The position numbers were made by a program, and so were the translations under genes. This document shows positions 24,634 through 34,235 of a DNA stretch of 64,000 bases, one piece after another; position 1 is the stretch's first letter, and the number at the start of each line of letters is the position of its first letter. Under the pieces are notes generated by a model. That model made no database searches. It saw nothing but the letters and a program-made list of their open reading frames with translations, and was not told the origin of the DNA. Origin of the DNA: Enterobacter cloacae complex sp. ECNIH7 (GTDB lineage Bacteria; Pseudomonadota; Gammaproteobacteria; Enterobacterales; Enterobacteriaceae). The stretch lies in NCBI RefSeq assembly GCF_002208095.1, contig NZ_CP017990.1:2356001-2420000 (forward strand). Direction: 5' to 3'.

Positions 24634-24901
24634 ATTTTTTCCTTACTCTTTTAATAAGAGAAAAGCAGCCTACGCCTGAAGCGGGTACAGATATTCAACT
24701 CACATCATATTTATGAGTTGCTGATTTTTTTTAAGAAAATGACCTGACATTTTTTAATCAGTCTTGCGGCCGTAACGTTAGTAAACGCTGAATAAAGAAT
24801 AAACAAAGTTCAGGCGACAAAGCGCCATGCCTACTTCTCTGGCACAGGCTGCGCAATTCCCGCTATAATCCCCAAAATTTCCAATTGGTTTAGAAACAAT
24901 C

Positions 24902-25441
24902 ATGACAAAACTCACCTTACAAGAGCAGATGCTGAAAGCGGGCCTGGTCAGCAGCAAAAAAGCGGCGAAAGTGCAGCGCACGGCAAAGAAATCACGCGTT
25001 CAGGCGCGCGAGGCTCGGGAAGCGGTAGAAGAGAACAAGAAAGCGCAGATCGAGCGCGACAAGCTGCTGAGCGAGCAGCAGAAGCAGGCCGTGCTGGCGA
25101 AAGAGTTTAAAGCGCAGGTGAAGCAGCTGATTGAGATGAACCGCATCACCGTGGCGAAAGGCAACATCACCTTTAACTTCACCGACGGCAATCTGATCAA
25201 AAAAATCGACGTCGACAAGCAAACCCAGGCTCAGCTGATCAACGGCCGTCTGGCAATTGCCCGTCTGGTCATCAACGCCAGCGGCGACTGTGAATACGCG
25301 ATTATTCCGGCGGTGGTGGCAGATAAAATTGCCCAGCGCGATGCCGACAGCATCGTGTTAAACAGCGCGCTCAGCCAGGAAGAGCAGGACGAAGACGATC
25401 CGTACGCGGACTTCAAAATCCCTGACGATTTGATGTGGTAA
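24902..25441 (+). CDS. yaiL: DUF2058 protein YaiL
   Basis: A 179-residue protein, the same length as E. coli YaiL. The N-terminal half is a strongly charged coiled coil (KKAAKVQRTAKKSRVQAREAREAVEENKKAQIERDKLLSEQQKQ), and the C-terminal half is compact with FNFTDGNLIKKIDVDKQTQAQLINGRLAIARLV and the acidic tail QDEDDPYADFKIPDDLMW. The family is described as nucleoprotein/polynucleotide-associated with no firm function. The 268 bp upstream, shared with the divergent type VI effector gene, holds both promoters and no further gene. Confidence 0.92.
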   Translation: MTKLTLQEQMLKAGLVSSKKAAKVQRTAKKSRVQAREAREAVEENKKAQIERDKLLSEQQKQAVLAKEFKAQVKQLIEMNRITVAKGNITFNFTDGNLIKKIDVDKQTQAQLINGRLAIARLVINASGDCEYAIIPAVVADKIAQRDADSIVLNSALSQEEQDEDDPYADFKIPDDLMW

Positions 25442-25448
25442 ACCGCAT

Positions 25449-26135
25449 TCAGAACGGGGCGGCGTGACGGGCGTTAACCGGCTCTCCGCTCACGGGATGA
25501 ATAAAATTCAACTCGCTTGCATGCAGCATCAGCCGGGGCGTTTCCTCAGCCCCCAGCGCTTCAAGACCGCCATACAGGTCGCAGCCCAGAATCGGGTGCC
25601 CCAGCTGCTGGCAGTGAATACGCAGCTGATGGGTTCGCCCGGTCTCCGGCGTCAGTATCACCCGCGTTAACGGCAGTCCCGTACCCTGATAAAAACGTTC
25701 CACGACCCGATAGCGGGAGCGGGCGGGTTTTCCGTTGATGGCGCAAATCGACATCAGCGGAAACAGCGCCGGGTCTTTGGCAATCGGCGCGTCTATTATT
25801 CCCTCGTCGTTTTCCACATGGCCGCAAAGCAGGGCGCTGTAGACCTTCTCCACGCTGCGCTGGCTGAACTGCTGGCACAGCGCCGCGTTGATGGCCTTAC
25901 TGCGCGCAACCACCATTAGCCCGGACGTGCCGAAATCCAGACGGTGTACCAGCGTGCAGCCGGGGAACGTCTGGACCAGACGATAATGGACGGAATCAAG
26001 ATTTTGCGGATTTTTGCCCGAGAGGCTGAGCAGACCGGAAGGCTTATCGATCAGCAGCAGATGTTCATCCTGCCAGAGGATCTGAATGTCGTCGTGACAC
26101 GGTGGGGCAATAAAAGAATCAATAATCGCAGACAT
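25449..26135 (-). CDS. RluA-family pseudouridine synthase
   Basis: RNA-modifying enzyme of 228 residues converting uridine to pseudouridine in rRNA or tRNA. The catalytic motif is HRLDFGTSG, with Asp67 as the active residue, preceded by LLLIDKPSGLLSLSG and followed by TPETGRTHQLRIHCQQLGHPILGCDLYGG, all hallmarks of the RluA group. It differs clearly from E. coli RluA itself (219 residues, HRLDMATSG), so it is a paralogue and its target position cannot be assigned. Convergent with yaiL across 7 bp. Confidence 0.9.
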   Translation of the reverse strand: MSAIIDSFIAPPCHDDIQILWQDEHLLLIDKPSGLLSLSGKNPQNLDSVHYRLVQTFPGCTLVHRLDFGTSGLMVVARSKAINAALCQQFSQRSVEKVYSALLCGHVENDEGIIDAPIAKDPALFPLMSICAINGKPARSRYRVVERFYQGTGLPLTRVILTPETGRTHQLRIHCQQLGHPILGCDLYGGLEALGAEETPRLMLHASELNFIHPVSGEPVNARHAAPF

Positions 26136-26182
26136 CAGGCCGCCCGGCTGGAGAGTGGGAGCGGATGATAACGAAATGCGGG

Positions 26183-26218
26183 GAAAAGAAAAACCCTCCC
26201 ACCACGCGGTGAGAGGGT
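26183..26218 (-). terminator. Factor-independent terminator of azoR
   Basis: On the leftward strand a stem ACCCTC...GAGGGT extended by CACC/GGTG with an ACGC-type loop is followed by TTTTTCTTTT. Lies 6 bp after the azoR stop codon. Strong by both stem and T tract. Confidence 0.85.
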
Positions 26219-26224
26219 GAAGTC

Positions 26225-26980
<756 letters not shown>

Positions 26981-27035
26981 CTATAGCAATCATTAAAAAG
27001 AGAGTTTATCAGGGCGTGTAGTGCCCTTTAATGCT

Positions 27036-30000
27036 ATGACAGAACAACAAAAATTGACCTTCCCGATGCTCCTGCAACAGCTCGATTCTCTGATGCTGCG
27101 CGACAAACAGCGCTTCGCCCGTCGTCTGCACGGCGTTAAGAAGGTTAAAAATCCTGATGCTCAACAGGCCATTTACCAGGAGATGGCGAAAGAGATTGAA
27201 CAGGCAGCAGGGAAAGTTGTGCTGCGCGAAGCCGCACGTCCGGCAATTACCTACCCGGAAAACCTGCCCGTCAGCCAGAAAAAACAGGACATCCTTGAGG
27301 CCGTCCGCGACCACCAGGTGGTGATTGTGGCGGGGGAAACCGGCTCGGGGAAAACCACCCAGCTGCCGAAAATCTGTATGGAGCTGGGACGCGGGCTAAA
27401 AGGGCTGATTGGCCACACCCAGCCGCGTCGACTGGCGGCACGCACCGTGGCGAACCGTATTGCCGAAGAGCTGCAGACGGAGCCGGGCGGCTGCATCGGT
27501 TACAAGGTGCGATTCAGCGACCACGTTAGCGATAACACCATGGTCAAGCTGATGACCGACGGTATTCTGCTGGCGGAAATCCAGCAGGATCGCCTGCTGA
27601 TGCAGTACGACACCATCATCATTGACGAAGCGCACGAGCGCAGCCTGAACATCGACTTCCTGCTCGGCTACCTGAAAGAGCTGCTGCCGCGTCGCCCGGA
27701 TCTGAAAATCATCATCACCTCCGCGACCATCGACCCTGAGCGCTTCTCAAAGCATTTCAACAATGCGCCGATTATCGAGGTGTCAGGACGCACGTATCCG
27801 GTTGAAGTGCGCTATCGCCCGATTGTGGAAGAGGCGGACGATACCGAGCGCGACCAGCTACAGGCCATTTTTGATGCCGTTGACGAGCTGGGTAACGAAA
27901 GCGCGGGCGACATTCTGATCTTCATGAGCGGCGAACGCGAAATCCGCGATACCGCCGATGCGCTCAGCAAGCGCGACCTGCGCCACACGGAGATCCTGCC
28001 GCTTTACGCGCGCCTTTCGAACAGCGAGCAGAACCGCGTCTTCCAGCCGCACGGCGGGCGACGCATCGTTCTGGCGACCAACGTGGCGGAAACCTCGCTG
28101 ACCGTACCGGGGATCAAATACGTGATCGACCCGGGCACGGCGCGCATCAGCCGCTACAGCTACCGCACGAAGGTCCAGCGGCTGCCGATTGAGCCGGTCT
28201 CCCAGGCTTCCGCCAACCAGCGTAAGGGCCGCTGCGGCCGCGTGTCGGAAGGGATCTGTATTCGCCTCTATTCCGAAGATGATTTCCTGTCGCGCCCGGA
28301 GTTTACCGACCCGGAAATTCTGCGCACCAACCTGGCGTCCGTTATCCTGCAGATGACCGCGCTGGGGCTGGGCGACATCGCCGCGTTCCCGTTTGTCGAA
28401 GCGCCGGACAAACGCAACATTCAGGACGGCGTGCGTCTGCTGGAAGAGCTCGGCGCCATTACCACCGACGAGCAGGCGACGGTCTACAAGCTGACGCCGC
28501 TGGGGCGCCAGCTCAGCCAGCTGCCGGTGGATCCGCGTCTGGCCCGTATGGTGCTGGAAGCGCAAAAGCACGGCTGCGTGCGCGAGGCGATGATCATTAC
28601 CTCGGCGCTCTCCATTCAGGACCCGCGCGAGCGTCCGATGGACAAACAGCAGGCGTCTGACGAAAAGCACCGTCGCTTCCACGACAAAGAGTCCGACTTC
28701 CTCGCCTTCGTAAACCTGTGGAACTATCTCGGCGAGCAGCAGAAAGCGCTCTCCTCGAACCAGTTCCGCCGCCAGTGCCGCGTGGATTTCCTCAACTACC
28801 TGCGCGTGCGCGAGTGGCAGGATATCTACACCCAGCTGCGCCAGGTGGTGAAAGAGCTGGGCATTCCGGTCAACAGCGAGCCGGCGGAGTACCGCGAGAT
28901 TCATATCGCGCTGCTGACCGGCCTGCTGTCCCACATTGGGATGAAGGACGCCGAGAAGCAGGAGTATACCGGCGCGCGCAACGCCCGTTTCTCCATCTTC
29001 CCCGGTTCCGGCCTGTTCAAAAAGCCGCCGAAATGGACCATGGTCGCGGAGCTGGTGGAAACCAGCCGCCTGTGGGGGCGCATTGCCGCGCGTATCGATC
29101 CGGAATGGGTGGAGCCGGTGGCGCAGCATCTGCTTAAGCGCTCGTACAGTGAACCGCACTGGGAGCGCGCTCAGGGCGCGGTAATGGCGACCGAGAAGGT
29201 GACCGTTTACGGCCTGCCGGTGGTTGCCGCGCGGAAGGTCAACTACAGCCAGATTGACCCGGCGCTCAGCCGCGAGCTGTTTATCCGCCACGCGCTGGTG
29301 GAGGGAGACTGGCAGACGCGCCACGTCTTCTTCCGCGAAAACCTGAAGCTGCGCGCGGAAGTGGAGGAGCTTGAGCACAAGTCCCGCCGCCGCGACATTC
29401 TGGTGGACGATGAGGCGCTGTTTGAGTTTTACGACCAGCGCATCAGCCACGATGTCATCTCCGCCCGCCACTTCGACAGCTGGTGGAAGAAGGCCAGCAA
29501 AGAGACGCCGGACCTGCTCAACTTCGAAAAGAGCATGCTGATTAAAGAGGGGGCGGAGTCGGTCAGCAAGCTCGACTACCCGAACTTCTGGCATCAGGGC
29601 AACCTCAAGCTGCGCCTGACGTATCAGTTTGAACCGGGTGCCGACGCGGATGGTGTGACCGTTCATATTCCGCTGCCGCTGCTAAACCAGGTCGATGAGG
29701 GCGGGTTTGAATGGCAAATCCCCGGCCTGCGCCGCGAGCTGGTGATTGCGCTGATTAAATCCCTGCCGAAACCGGTGCGCCGTAACTTTGTGCCTGCGCC
29801 AAACTATGCGGAAGCCTTTTTAGGCCGCGTCACGCCGCTGGAGCTGCCGCTGCTGGACGCGCTCGAGCGTGAGTTCCGACGCATGACCGGCACCACCATC
29901 GACCGTGAAGACTGGAACTGGGATCAGGTGCCCGATCACCTGAAAATCAGCTTCCGCGTGGTGGATGATAAAAACAAAAAGCTGCTGGAAGGGCGTTCGC

Positions 30001-30938
30001 TGAGCGAGCTGAAAGAGGCGCTGAAAGGCAAAGTTCAGGAAACGCTGTCTGCGGTGGCGGACGACGGTATCGAGCAGAGCGGGCTGCATATCTGGAGCTT
30101 TGGTCAGCTTCCGGAAAGCTACGAACAGAAGCGCGGTAACTATAAGGTCAAAGCCTGGCCTGCGCTGGTGGACGAGCGCGACAGCGTGGCGATCAAACTG
30201 TTTGATAATCCGCAGGAACAGCAGCAGATGATGTGGCGCGGGTTGCGTCGCCTGCTGCTGCTCAACATCCCGTCGCCGATCAAGTATCTGCATGAGAAGC
30301 TGCCGAACAAAGCCAAGCTCGGGCTGTACTTTAACCCGTACGGCAAGGTGCTGGATCTGATTGACGACTGCATCTCCTGCGGCGTGGACAAGCTGATCCA
30401 CGAGGCGGGCGGTCCGGTCTGGACGGAAGAGGGCTTTGCTCGGCTCCATGAAAAGGTGCGCGCGGAGCTGAACGATACCGTGGTGGAGATTGCCAAACAG
30501 GTCGAGCAGATCCTTACCGCCGTGTTCAATATCAACAAGCGCCTGAAGGGGCGCGTGGATATGACCATGGCGCTGGGGCTGTCGGACGTGAAGGCGCAGA
30601 TGGCGGGGCTGGTCTATCGCGGCTTTGTCACCGGCAACGGCTTTAAGCGTCTGGGCGATACGCTGCGCTATCTTCAGGCGATTGAAAAACGGCTGGAGAA
30701 GATGGCCATCGATCCGCACCGCGACCGCGCACAGATGCTGAAAGTGGAGAGCGTCCAGCAGGCATGGCAGCAGTGGCTGAACAAGCTGCCGCCGGCGCGC
30801 CGCGACGATGAAGACGTGCAGGCGATCCGCTGGATGATCGAGGAGCTGCGCGTCAGCTTCTTTGCCCAGCAGCTCGGTACGCCGTATCCGATTTCGGATA
30901 AGCGTATTCTGCAGGCGATGGAGCAGATTTCCGGTTAA
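27036..30938 (+). CDS. hrpA: ATP-dependent RNA helicase HrpA
   Basis: DEAH-box helicase of 1300 residues from ATG 27036, exactly the E. coli length. An in-frame GTG five codons upstream is less likely. Walker A GETGSGKT at 100-107, DEAH at 197-200, SAT at 229-231 and the motif VI QRKGRCGR are all present. The rest contains the winged-helix, ratchet and OB-like parts and the long enterobacterial C-terminal extension of DUF3418 type (about 700-1300). In E. coli HrpA resolves stalled ribosomes and processes fimbrial mRNA. The 190-bp gap to azoR carries both divergent promoters. A pair of REP sequences follows the stop. Confidence 0.97.
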   Translation: MTEQQKLTFPMLLQQLDSLMLRDKQRFARRLHGVKKVKNPDAQQAIYQEMAKEIEQAAGKVVLREAARPAITYPENLPVSQKKQDILEAVRDHQVVIVAGETGSGKTTQLPKICMELGRGLKGLIGHTQPRRLAARTVANRIAEELQTEPGGCIGYKVRFSDHVSDNTMVKLMTDGILLAEIQQDRLLMQYDTIIIDEAHERSLNIDFLLGYLKELLPRRPDLKIIITSATIDPERFSKHFNNAPIIEVSGRTYPVEVRYRPIVEEADDTERDQLQAIFDAVDELGNESAGDILIFMSGEREIRDTADALSKRDLRHTEILPLYARLSNSEQNRVFQPHGGRRIVLATNVAETSLTVPGIKYVIDPGTARISRYSYRTKVQRLPIEPVSQASANQRKGRCGRVSEGICIRLYSEDDFLSRPEFTDPEILRTNLASVILQMTALGLGDIAAFPFVEAPDKRNIQDGVRLLEELGAITTDEQATVYKLTPLGRQLSQLPVDPRLARMVLEAQKHGCVREAMIITSALSIQDPRERPMDKQQASDEKHRRFHDKESDFLAFVNLWNYLGEQQKALSSNQFRRQCRVDFLNYLRVREWQDIYTQLRQVVKELGIPVNSEPAEYREIHIALLTGLLSHIGMKDAEKQEYTGARNARFSIFPGSGLFKKPPKWTMVAELVETSRLWGRIAARIDPEWVEPVAQHLLKRSYSEPHWERAQGAVMATEKVTVYGLPVVAARKVNYSQIDPALSRELFIRHALVEGDWQTRHVFFRENLKLRAEVEELEHKSRRRDILVDDEALFEFYDQRISHDVISARHFDSWWKKASKETPDLLNFEKSMLIKEGAESVSKLDYPNFWHQGNLKLRLTYQFEPGADADGVTVHIPLPLLNQVDEGGFEWQIPGLRRELVIALIKSLPKPVRRNFVPAPNYAEAFLGRVTPLELPLLDALEREFRRMTGTTIDREDWNWDQVPDHLKISFRVVDDKNKKLLEGRSLSELKEALKGKVQETLSAVADDGIEQSGLHIWSFGQLPESYEQKRGNYKVKAWPALVDERDSVAIKLFDNPQEQQQMMWRGLRRLLLLNIPSPIKYLHEKLPNKAKLGLYFNPYGKVLDLIDDCISCGVDKLIHEAGGPVWTEEGFARLHEKVRAELNDTVVEIAKQVEQILTAVFNINKRLKGRVDMTMALGLSDVKAQMAGLVYRGFVTGNGFKRLGDTLRYLQAIEKRLEKMAIDPHRDRAQMLKVESVQQAWQQWLNKLPPARRDDEDVQAIRWMIEELRVSFFAQQLGTPYPISDKRILQAMEQISG

Positions 30939-30944
30939 ACCCTT

Positions 30945-31017
30945 GCCCGGTGGCGCTGCGCTTACCGGGCCTACGGGAGAACGGGTAGGCCGGGTAAGGC
31001 GTAGCCGCCACCCGGCT
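30945..31017. repeat. BIME: two inverted REP sequences
   Basis: GCCCGGTGGCGCTGCGCTTACC...GGGCCTAC followed in opposite orientation by GTAGGCCGGGTAAGGCGTAGCC, a classical head-to-head REP pair. It fills the gap between the convergent hrpA and O-methyltransferase genes and probably protects or terminates both transcripts. Confidence 0.9.
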
Positions 31018-31019
31018 GG

Positions 31020-31679
31020 TTATCGTTCTACAATCGCCAGCGTAAACCCATCCCAACCCTTAATCCCCACCGTTTGCAGCGCGGTGGCGGTTAGGCGCGG
31101 GTTATCCCCAATCATTTCGATAAAACGCCGCACGCCCAGCACGCGCGCGTCGTCGCTTTGCCCGTTAATCACTTCGCCATCGCGCACTACGTTATCGCCA
31201 ATGATTATCGTGCCGGGACGTGAATAGTGCAGCGCCCACTCCAGATAGCCGGGATTGTTTGGCTTATCGGCATCGATAAAGATCAGGTCGAACGCCGGAA
31301 CGTCACCGAAATTCTCCAGCGAGCTCAGCGCCGGGCCTTCAATCAGTTCAATGCGATCGCTCAGCCCCGCGAGGTGAATATTCTGGCGGGCCACATCGGC
31401 ATGCGTCGGGTCAGCCTCGAGCGTAACCAGCTTTCCGTCCGGCGGCAGGGCGCGCGCCATCCAGATTGAGCTATAGGCACCCAGCGTCCCGATCTCAAGA
31501 ATGCGTCTTGCCTGGGTCATGCGCACGAACAGCGCCAGCAGTTGCCCCTGATTGGCCGCAACATCGTGTTCGGGTAGCCCGGCGCGTTTGTTGTTTTCCA
31601 GCACCTGACTCAGCACGTCATCGTCAGGGATCAGCGAAGAAATCATGTAATTATCTACTGCAGACCATTGTTGTTGCAT
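31020..31679 (-). CDS. SAM-dependent O-methyltransferase
   Basis: Class I methyltransferase of 219 residues related to catechol/caffeoyl-CoA O-methyltransferases. SAM site LEIGTLGAYSSIWMARALP at 61-79, acidic TLEADP, and the metal-binding IFIDADKPNNPGYLEWAL with a second Asp-Asn pair in IIGDNVVRDGEV. The ATG at 31679 has AAGGAG 8 bp upstream. The longer open frame upstream runs through an intergenic repeat. It lies downstream of the three-gene MFS pump operon with a 75-bp gap containing a partial dispersed repeat, so it may be transcribed separately. Confidence 0.9.
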   Translation of the reverse strand: MQQQWSAVDNYMISSLIPDDDVLSQVLENNKRAGLPEHDVAANQGQLLALFVRMTQARRILEIGTLGAYSSIWMARALPPDGKLVTLEADPTHADVARQNIHLAGLSDRIELIEGPALSSLENFGDVPAFDLIFIDADKPNNPGYLEWALHYSRPGTIIIGDNVVRDGEVINGQSDDARVLGVRRFIEMIGDNPRLTATALQTVGIKGWDGFTLAIVER

Positions 31680-31699
31680 AGATTGACTCCTTGGATTTT

Positions 31700-31738
31700 T
31701 CTCCCTCTCCCTGTGGGAGAGGGTCGGGGTGAGGGCAT
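31700..31738 (+). repeat. Partial copy of the dispersed repeat
   Basis: CTCCCTCTCCCTGTGGGAGA followed by GGGTCGGGGTGAGGGC matches the central part of the elements at 19140-19232 and 38848-38938, including the CTCTCCC/GGGAGAG hairpin, but lacks both outer thirds. Confidence 0.6.
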
Positions 31739-31754
31739 CAGCGCGCAAGGCGGT

Positions 31755-33134
31755 TCACACGCTCTTCCAGCCGCCGCCCAGCGCCCTGTACAGATCGATC
31801 TGCGCCAGCAGCAGGTTATTTTTCACCTGCACGACGCTGGTCTGCACCGAGTACAGCGTGCGCTGCGCGTCAAGCACGTCCAGATAGGAGGAGTAGCCGT
31901 TGCGATTACGATTCTGCGCAATGCGCAGCGTCTCCTGCGCCACCTCCTGCTGGGCAAGCAGCTCGGTCAGCTGTTCCTGATAGCGCGTAATCGCATCAAG
32001 GCTGTTGTTCACTTCGGCAAACGCGTTACGCACGGTTTTTTCATAGGCGTACAGCGCCTGGTTACGCTGGGACTGGGAAATATCCACCTGCGCATTCAGC
32101 GCCTGGCGATTCAGCAGCGGGGCAAGAATACTGCCCCCGACGCTCCAGAGCTGAAGCGGGTTGTCCAGCAGGCCGGACAGGGTGCGATCCTGGACTGATC
32201 CGGTCGCGGTCAGGTTGATCGACGGCAGCAGGCTCGCGCGCGACGCGGCAAGCGAGGCGTCCGCCGCAACCAGCTGGCGTTCGGCCTGAACGATATCCGG
32301 CCGACGGTTCAGGAGCGTAGAAGGCAGCTGTGACGGCAGCGTCAGCGGCGTTAGCGTCTCAAAGCTCTCGCTGCGCGCTACCGCGCCGGGATTGCTTCCC
32401 AGCAGCAGGCTCAAGGCGTTCTCCTGCTGTGCAATCTGATGCTGCAGCACGGGAACCTGCGCTCGCGTTGAGCGGAGTTCGGAATCCGACTGCATCAGCT
32501 CCAGACGCGAGCTGTAGCCCGTCTCAAACTGACGTTTCGCGAGGTTAAATGCTTCTTCGCGCGATTTCAGCGTGGATTCGGTCACGCGCAGCTGTTCGTC
32601 AAGCGAGAGCAGGGTGACATACCCGGACGCAACGGAAGACGCGACGGTCAAATCCGCGGCGGCAGCGGCGGCTTTTTGCGCCTCCAGCGAGGCTTCGGCG
32701 GCATTGGCCGTGCTGCGGTTGACGCCCCAGATATCCACGTCATAGCTCGCCGTCAGGCTACCTCTGTACAGCGTGCCGTAGACCGGCAGCCCGGTCGCGG
32801 CGGATTGCGAACGGGCGCGCGTCCCCGTTACGCCAGCATCGAGCGACGGAAACAGGCTGCCGTCGGCCGCAAAGACCCGCGCCTGATACTCGTTAATTCG
32901 CTCGCGGGCGATCAGCACGTCGCTGTTGTTTTTTAGCGCCCGATCCACGTAGCGGTTGAGGTTGTTGTCATGGAAATTGCGCCACCAGAGCTGTTCCGCC
33001 GGGCTGGCAGGACCGGAATCGGCGCGCCACTGCGCAGGGATTTGCAGCGTCGACTGCGCCGGTTTTACGTCGACGGACTGGCATCCGGCCAGCGTCACCG
33101 CCAGCACCAGACCGGCTATAGGGCGAAGGGTCAT
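31755..33134 (-). CDS. Outer membrane efflux lipoprotein (NodT/OprM type)
   Basis: Trimeric outer membrane channel subunit of 459 residues. Lipoprotein signal MTLRPIAGLVLAVTLAGC with Cys18, then the two TolC-like repeats with long alpha-hairpins (LIARERINEYQARVFAADGSLFPSLDAGVTG; DIVQAERQLVAADASLAASRASLLPSINLTATGS). Last gene of the leftward MFS-MFP-OMF operon. Its start overlaps the fusion-protein stop by 4 bp. Having a dedicated outer membrane partner makes the pump self-sufficient, unlike E. coli EmrAB, which borrows TolC. Confidence 0.93.
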   Translation of the reverse strand: MTLRPIAGLVLAVTLAGCQSVDVKPAQSTLQIPAQWRADSGPASPAEQLWWRNFHDNNLNRYVDRALKNNSDVLIARERINEYQARVFAADGSLFPSLDAGVTGTRARSQSAATGLPVYGTLYRGSLTASYDVDIWGVNRSTANAAEASLEAQKAAAAAADLTVASSVASGYVTLLSLDEQLRVTESTLKSREEAFNLAKRQFETGYSSRLELMQSDSELRSTRAQVPVLQHQIAQQENALSLLLGSNPGAVARSESFETLTPLTLPSQLPSTLLNRRPDIVQAERQLVAADASLAASRASLLPSINLTATGSVQDRTLSGLLDNPLQLWSVGGSILAPLLNRQALNAQVDISQSQRNQALYAYEKTVRNAFAEVNNSLDAITRYQEQLTELLAQQEVAQETLRIAQNRNRNGYSSYLDVLDAQRTLYSVQTSVVQVKNNLLLAQIDLYRALGGGWKSV

Positions 33135-34213
33135 TGTTTGCCCTCCCGCGTATCAATGGTCACCTGCACCGACATTCCCGGACGCAGCAGGGCGGACTCC
33201 TCAGGCTTGCCGAGCACCTCGATGCGCACCGGAATACGCTGGGCAATTTTGACAAAGTTGCCGGTGGCGTTGTCCGGCGTGATGGCGCTGAATTCAACTC
33301 CGGTTGCCGGCGAGATGCTCTCCACGCGGCCCTGATACGCTTTGTTGTTCAGGGCATCGACGGTGAATTTTACCGGCTGGCCGACGCGCAGCTCCGCCAG
33401 CTGCGTCTCTTTGATATTGGCGATCACCCAGTGCTGCGGAGGCACAAGGGTGGTGAGATGGGTCCCGGCGGTCACGTACGCCCCGAGACGCACGGCAATC
33501 TGGCCGAGCTGGCCGTCGCGCGGGGCGATGATGCGGGTGTTTTGCAGGTCAATTTGCGCCAGCTCCAGCGCCGCTTTGGCGTTTTCGACATCCGCCTCCA
33601 GCGCGCCGCGGTTCACAATTACCGTCTGCAGATCCTGACGCGACATCTCAAGCGCGGCTTTGGCCTGCTCGATGTCGGCGCTGCCCTGGGCCGCGCTGGC
33701 CAGCGCCGCGTCGCGTTCGCGAATGGAAAGCGAGCCGTCAGCCGTCAGCTCTTTCACCCGTTTTAAATCCGCCAGGGTTTTCAGGCTCTGGGCACGGGCA
33801 TTTTTCAGCGCGGCGTCGTTTTTGGCGATCGTCGCTTCGGCGCTTTTACGCTGCTGCAGGTTGTTATTGAGAGCGGCAATTTTCATCGCCAGCTGTGCCT
33901 CGGCCTGATGCACGCGCTGACGATAGATACGGTCATCAATCTGCAGCAGCAGGTCGCCTTTTTTAACCTGCACAAAGTCCTGAACCTTCACCTCGGTGAT
34001 ATAGCCATTCACCTGAGGACTGATGAACGTCGTCTGACCGCGCACGTAGGCGTTGTCGGTAAACTGCGCGTGGCGGGTGAATGGCGGCAGCTGCCACGCG
34101 TAAAGGATCACCAGCACGCCGACAATACCGATGGCAGCGGCGGTGAAAACGGAAACAATGCGCACATTTTTGCGGGTGTTGGCCTGCTCTTTGGCGGCAT
34201 CCTGCTGACTCAT
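33131..34213 (-). CDS. HlyD/EmrA-family membrane fusion protein
   Basis: A 360-residue adaptor anchored by one N-terminal helix (RIVSVFTAAAIGIVGVLVILYAW, about 19-41). Lipoyl half GQTTFISPQVNGYITEVKVQDFVQVKKGDLLLQIDD, a long coiled-coil hairpin (about 95-200), and the second lipoyl and beta-barrel region (IIAPRDGQLGQIAVRLGAYV) follow in EmrA order. It links the MFS exporter to the NodT-type channel. There is a 22-bp gap to the upstream MFS gene and a 4-bp overlap with the downstream channel gene. Confidence 0.94.
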   Translation of the reverse strand: MSQQDAAKEQANTRKNVRIVSVFTAAAIGIVGVLVILYAWQLPPFTRHAQFTDNAYVRGQTTFISPQVNGYITEVKVQDFVQVKKGDLLLQIDDRIYRQRVHQAEAQLAMKIAALNNNLQQRKSAEATIAKNDAALKNARAQSLKTLADLKRVKELTADGSLSIRERDAALASAAQGSADIEQAKAALEMSRQDLQTVIVNRGALEADVENAKAALELAQIDLQNTRIIAPRDGQLGQIAVRLGAYVTAGTHLTTLVPPQHWVIANIKETQLAELRVGQPVKFTVDALNNKAYQGRVESISPATGVEFSAITPDNATGNFVKIAQRIPVRIEVLGKPEESALLRPGMSVQVTIDTREGKQ

Positions 34214-34235
34214 AAACTCTCCAGAAATATTTCAA

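Noticed and set aside
27858..29666. A 602-codon frame antisense to hrpA
   Set aside because: Composition (His, Arg and Gln rich) is typical of antisense of high-GC genes, and hrpA is a certain gene across the whole stretch.
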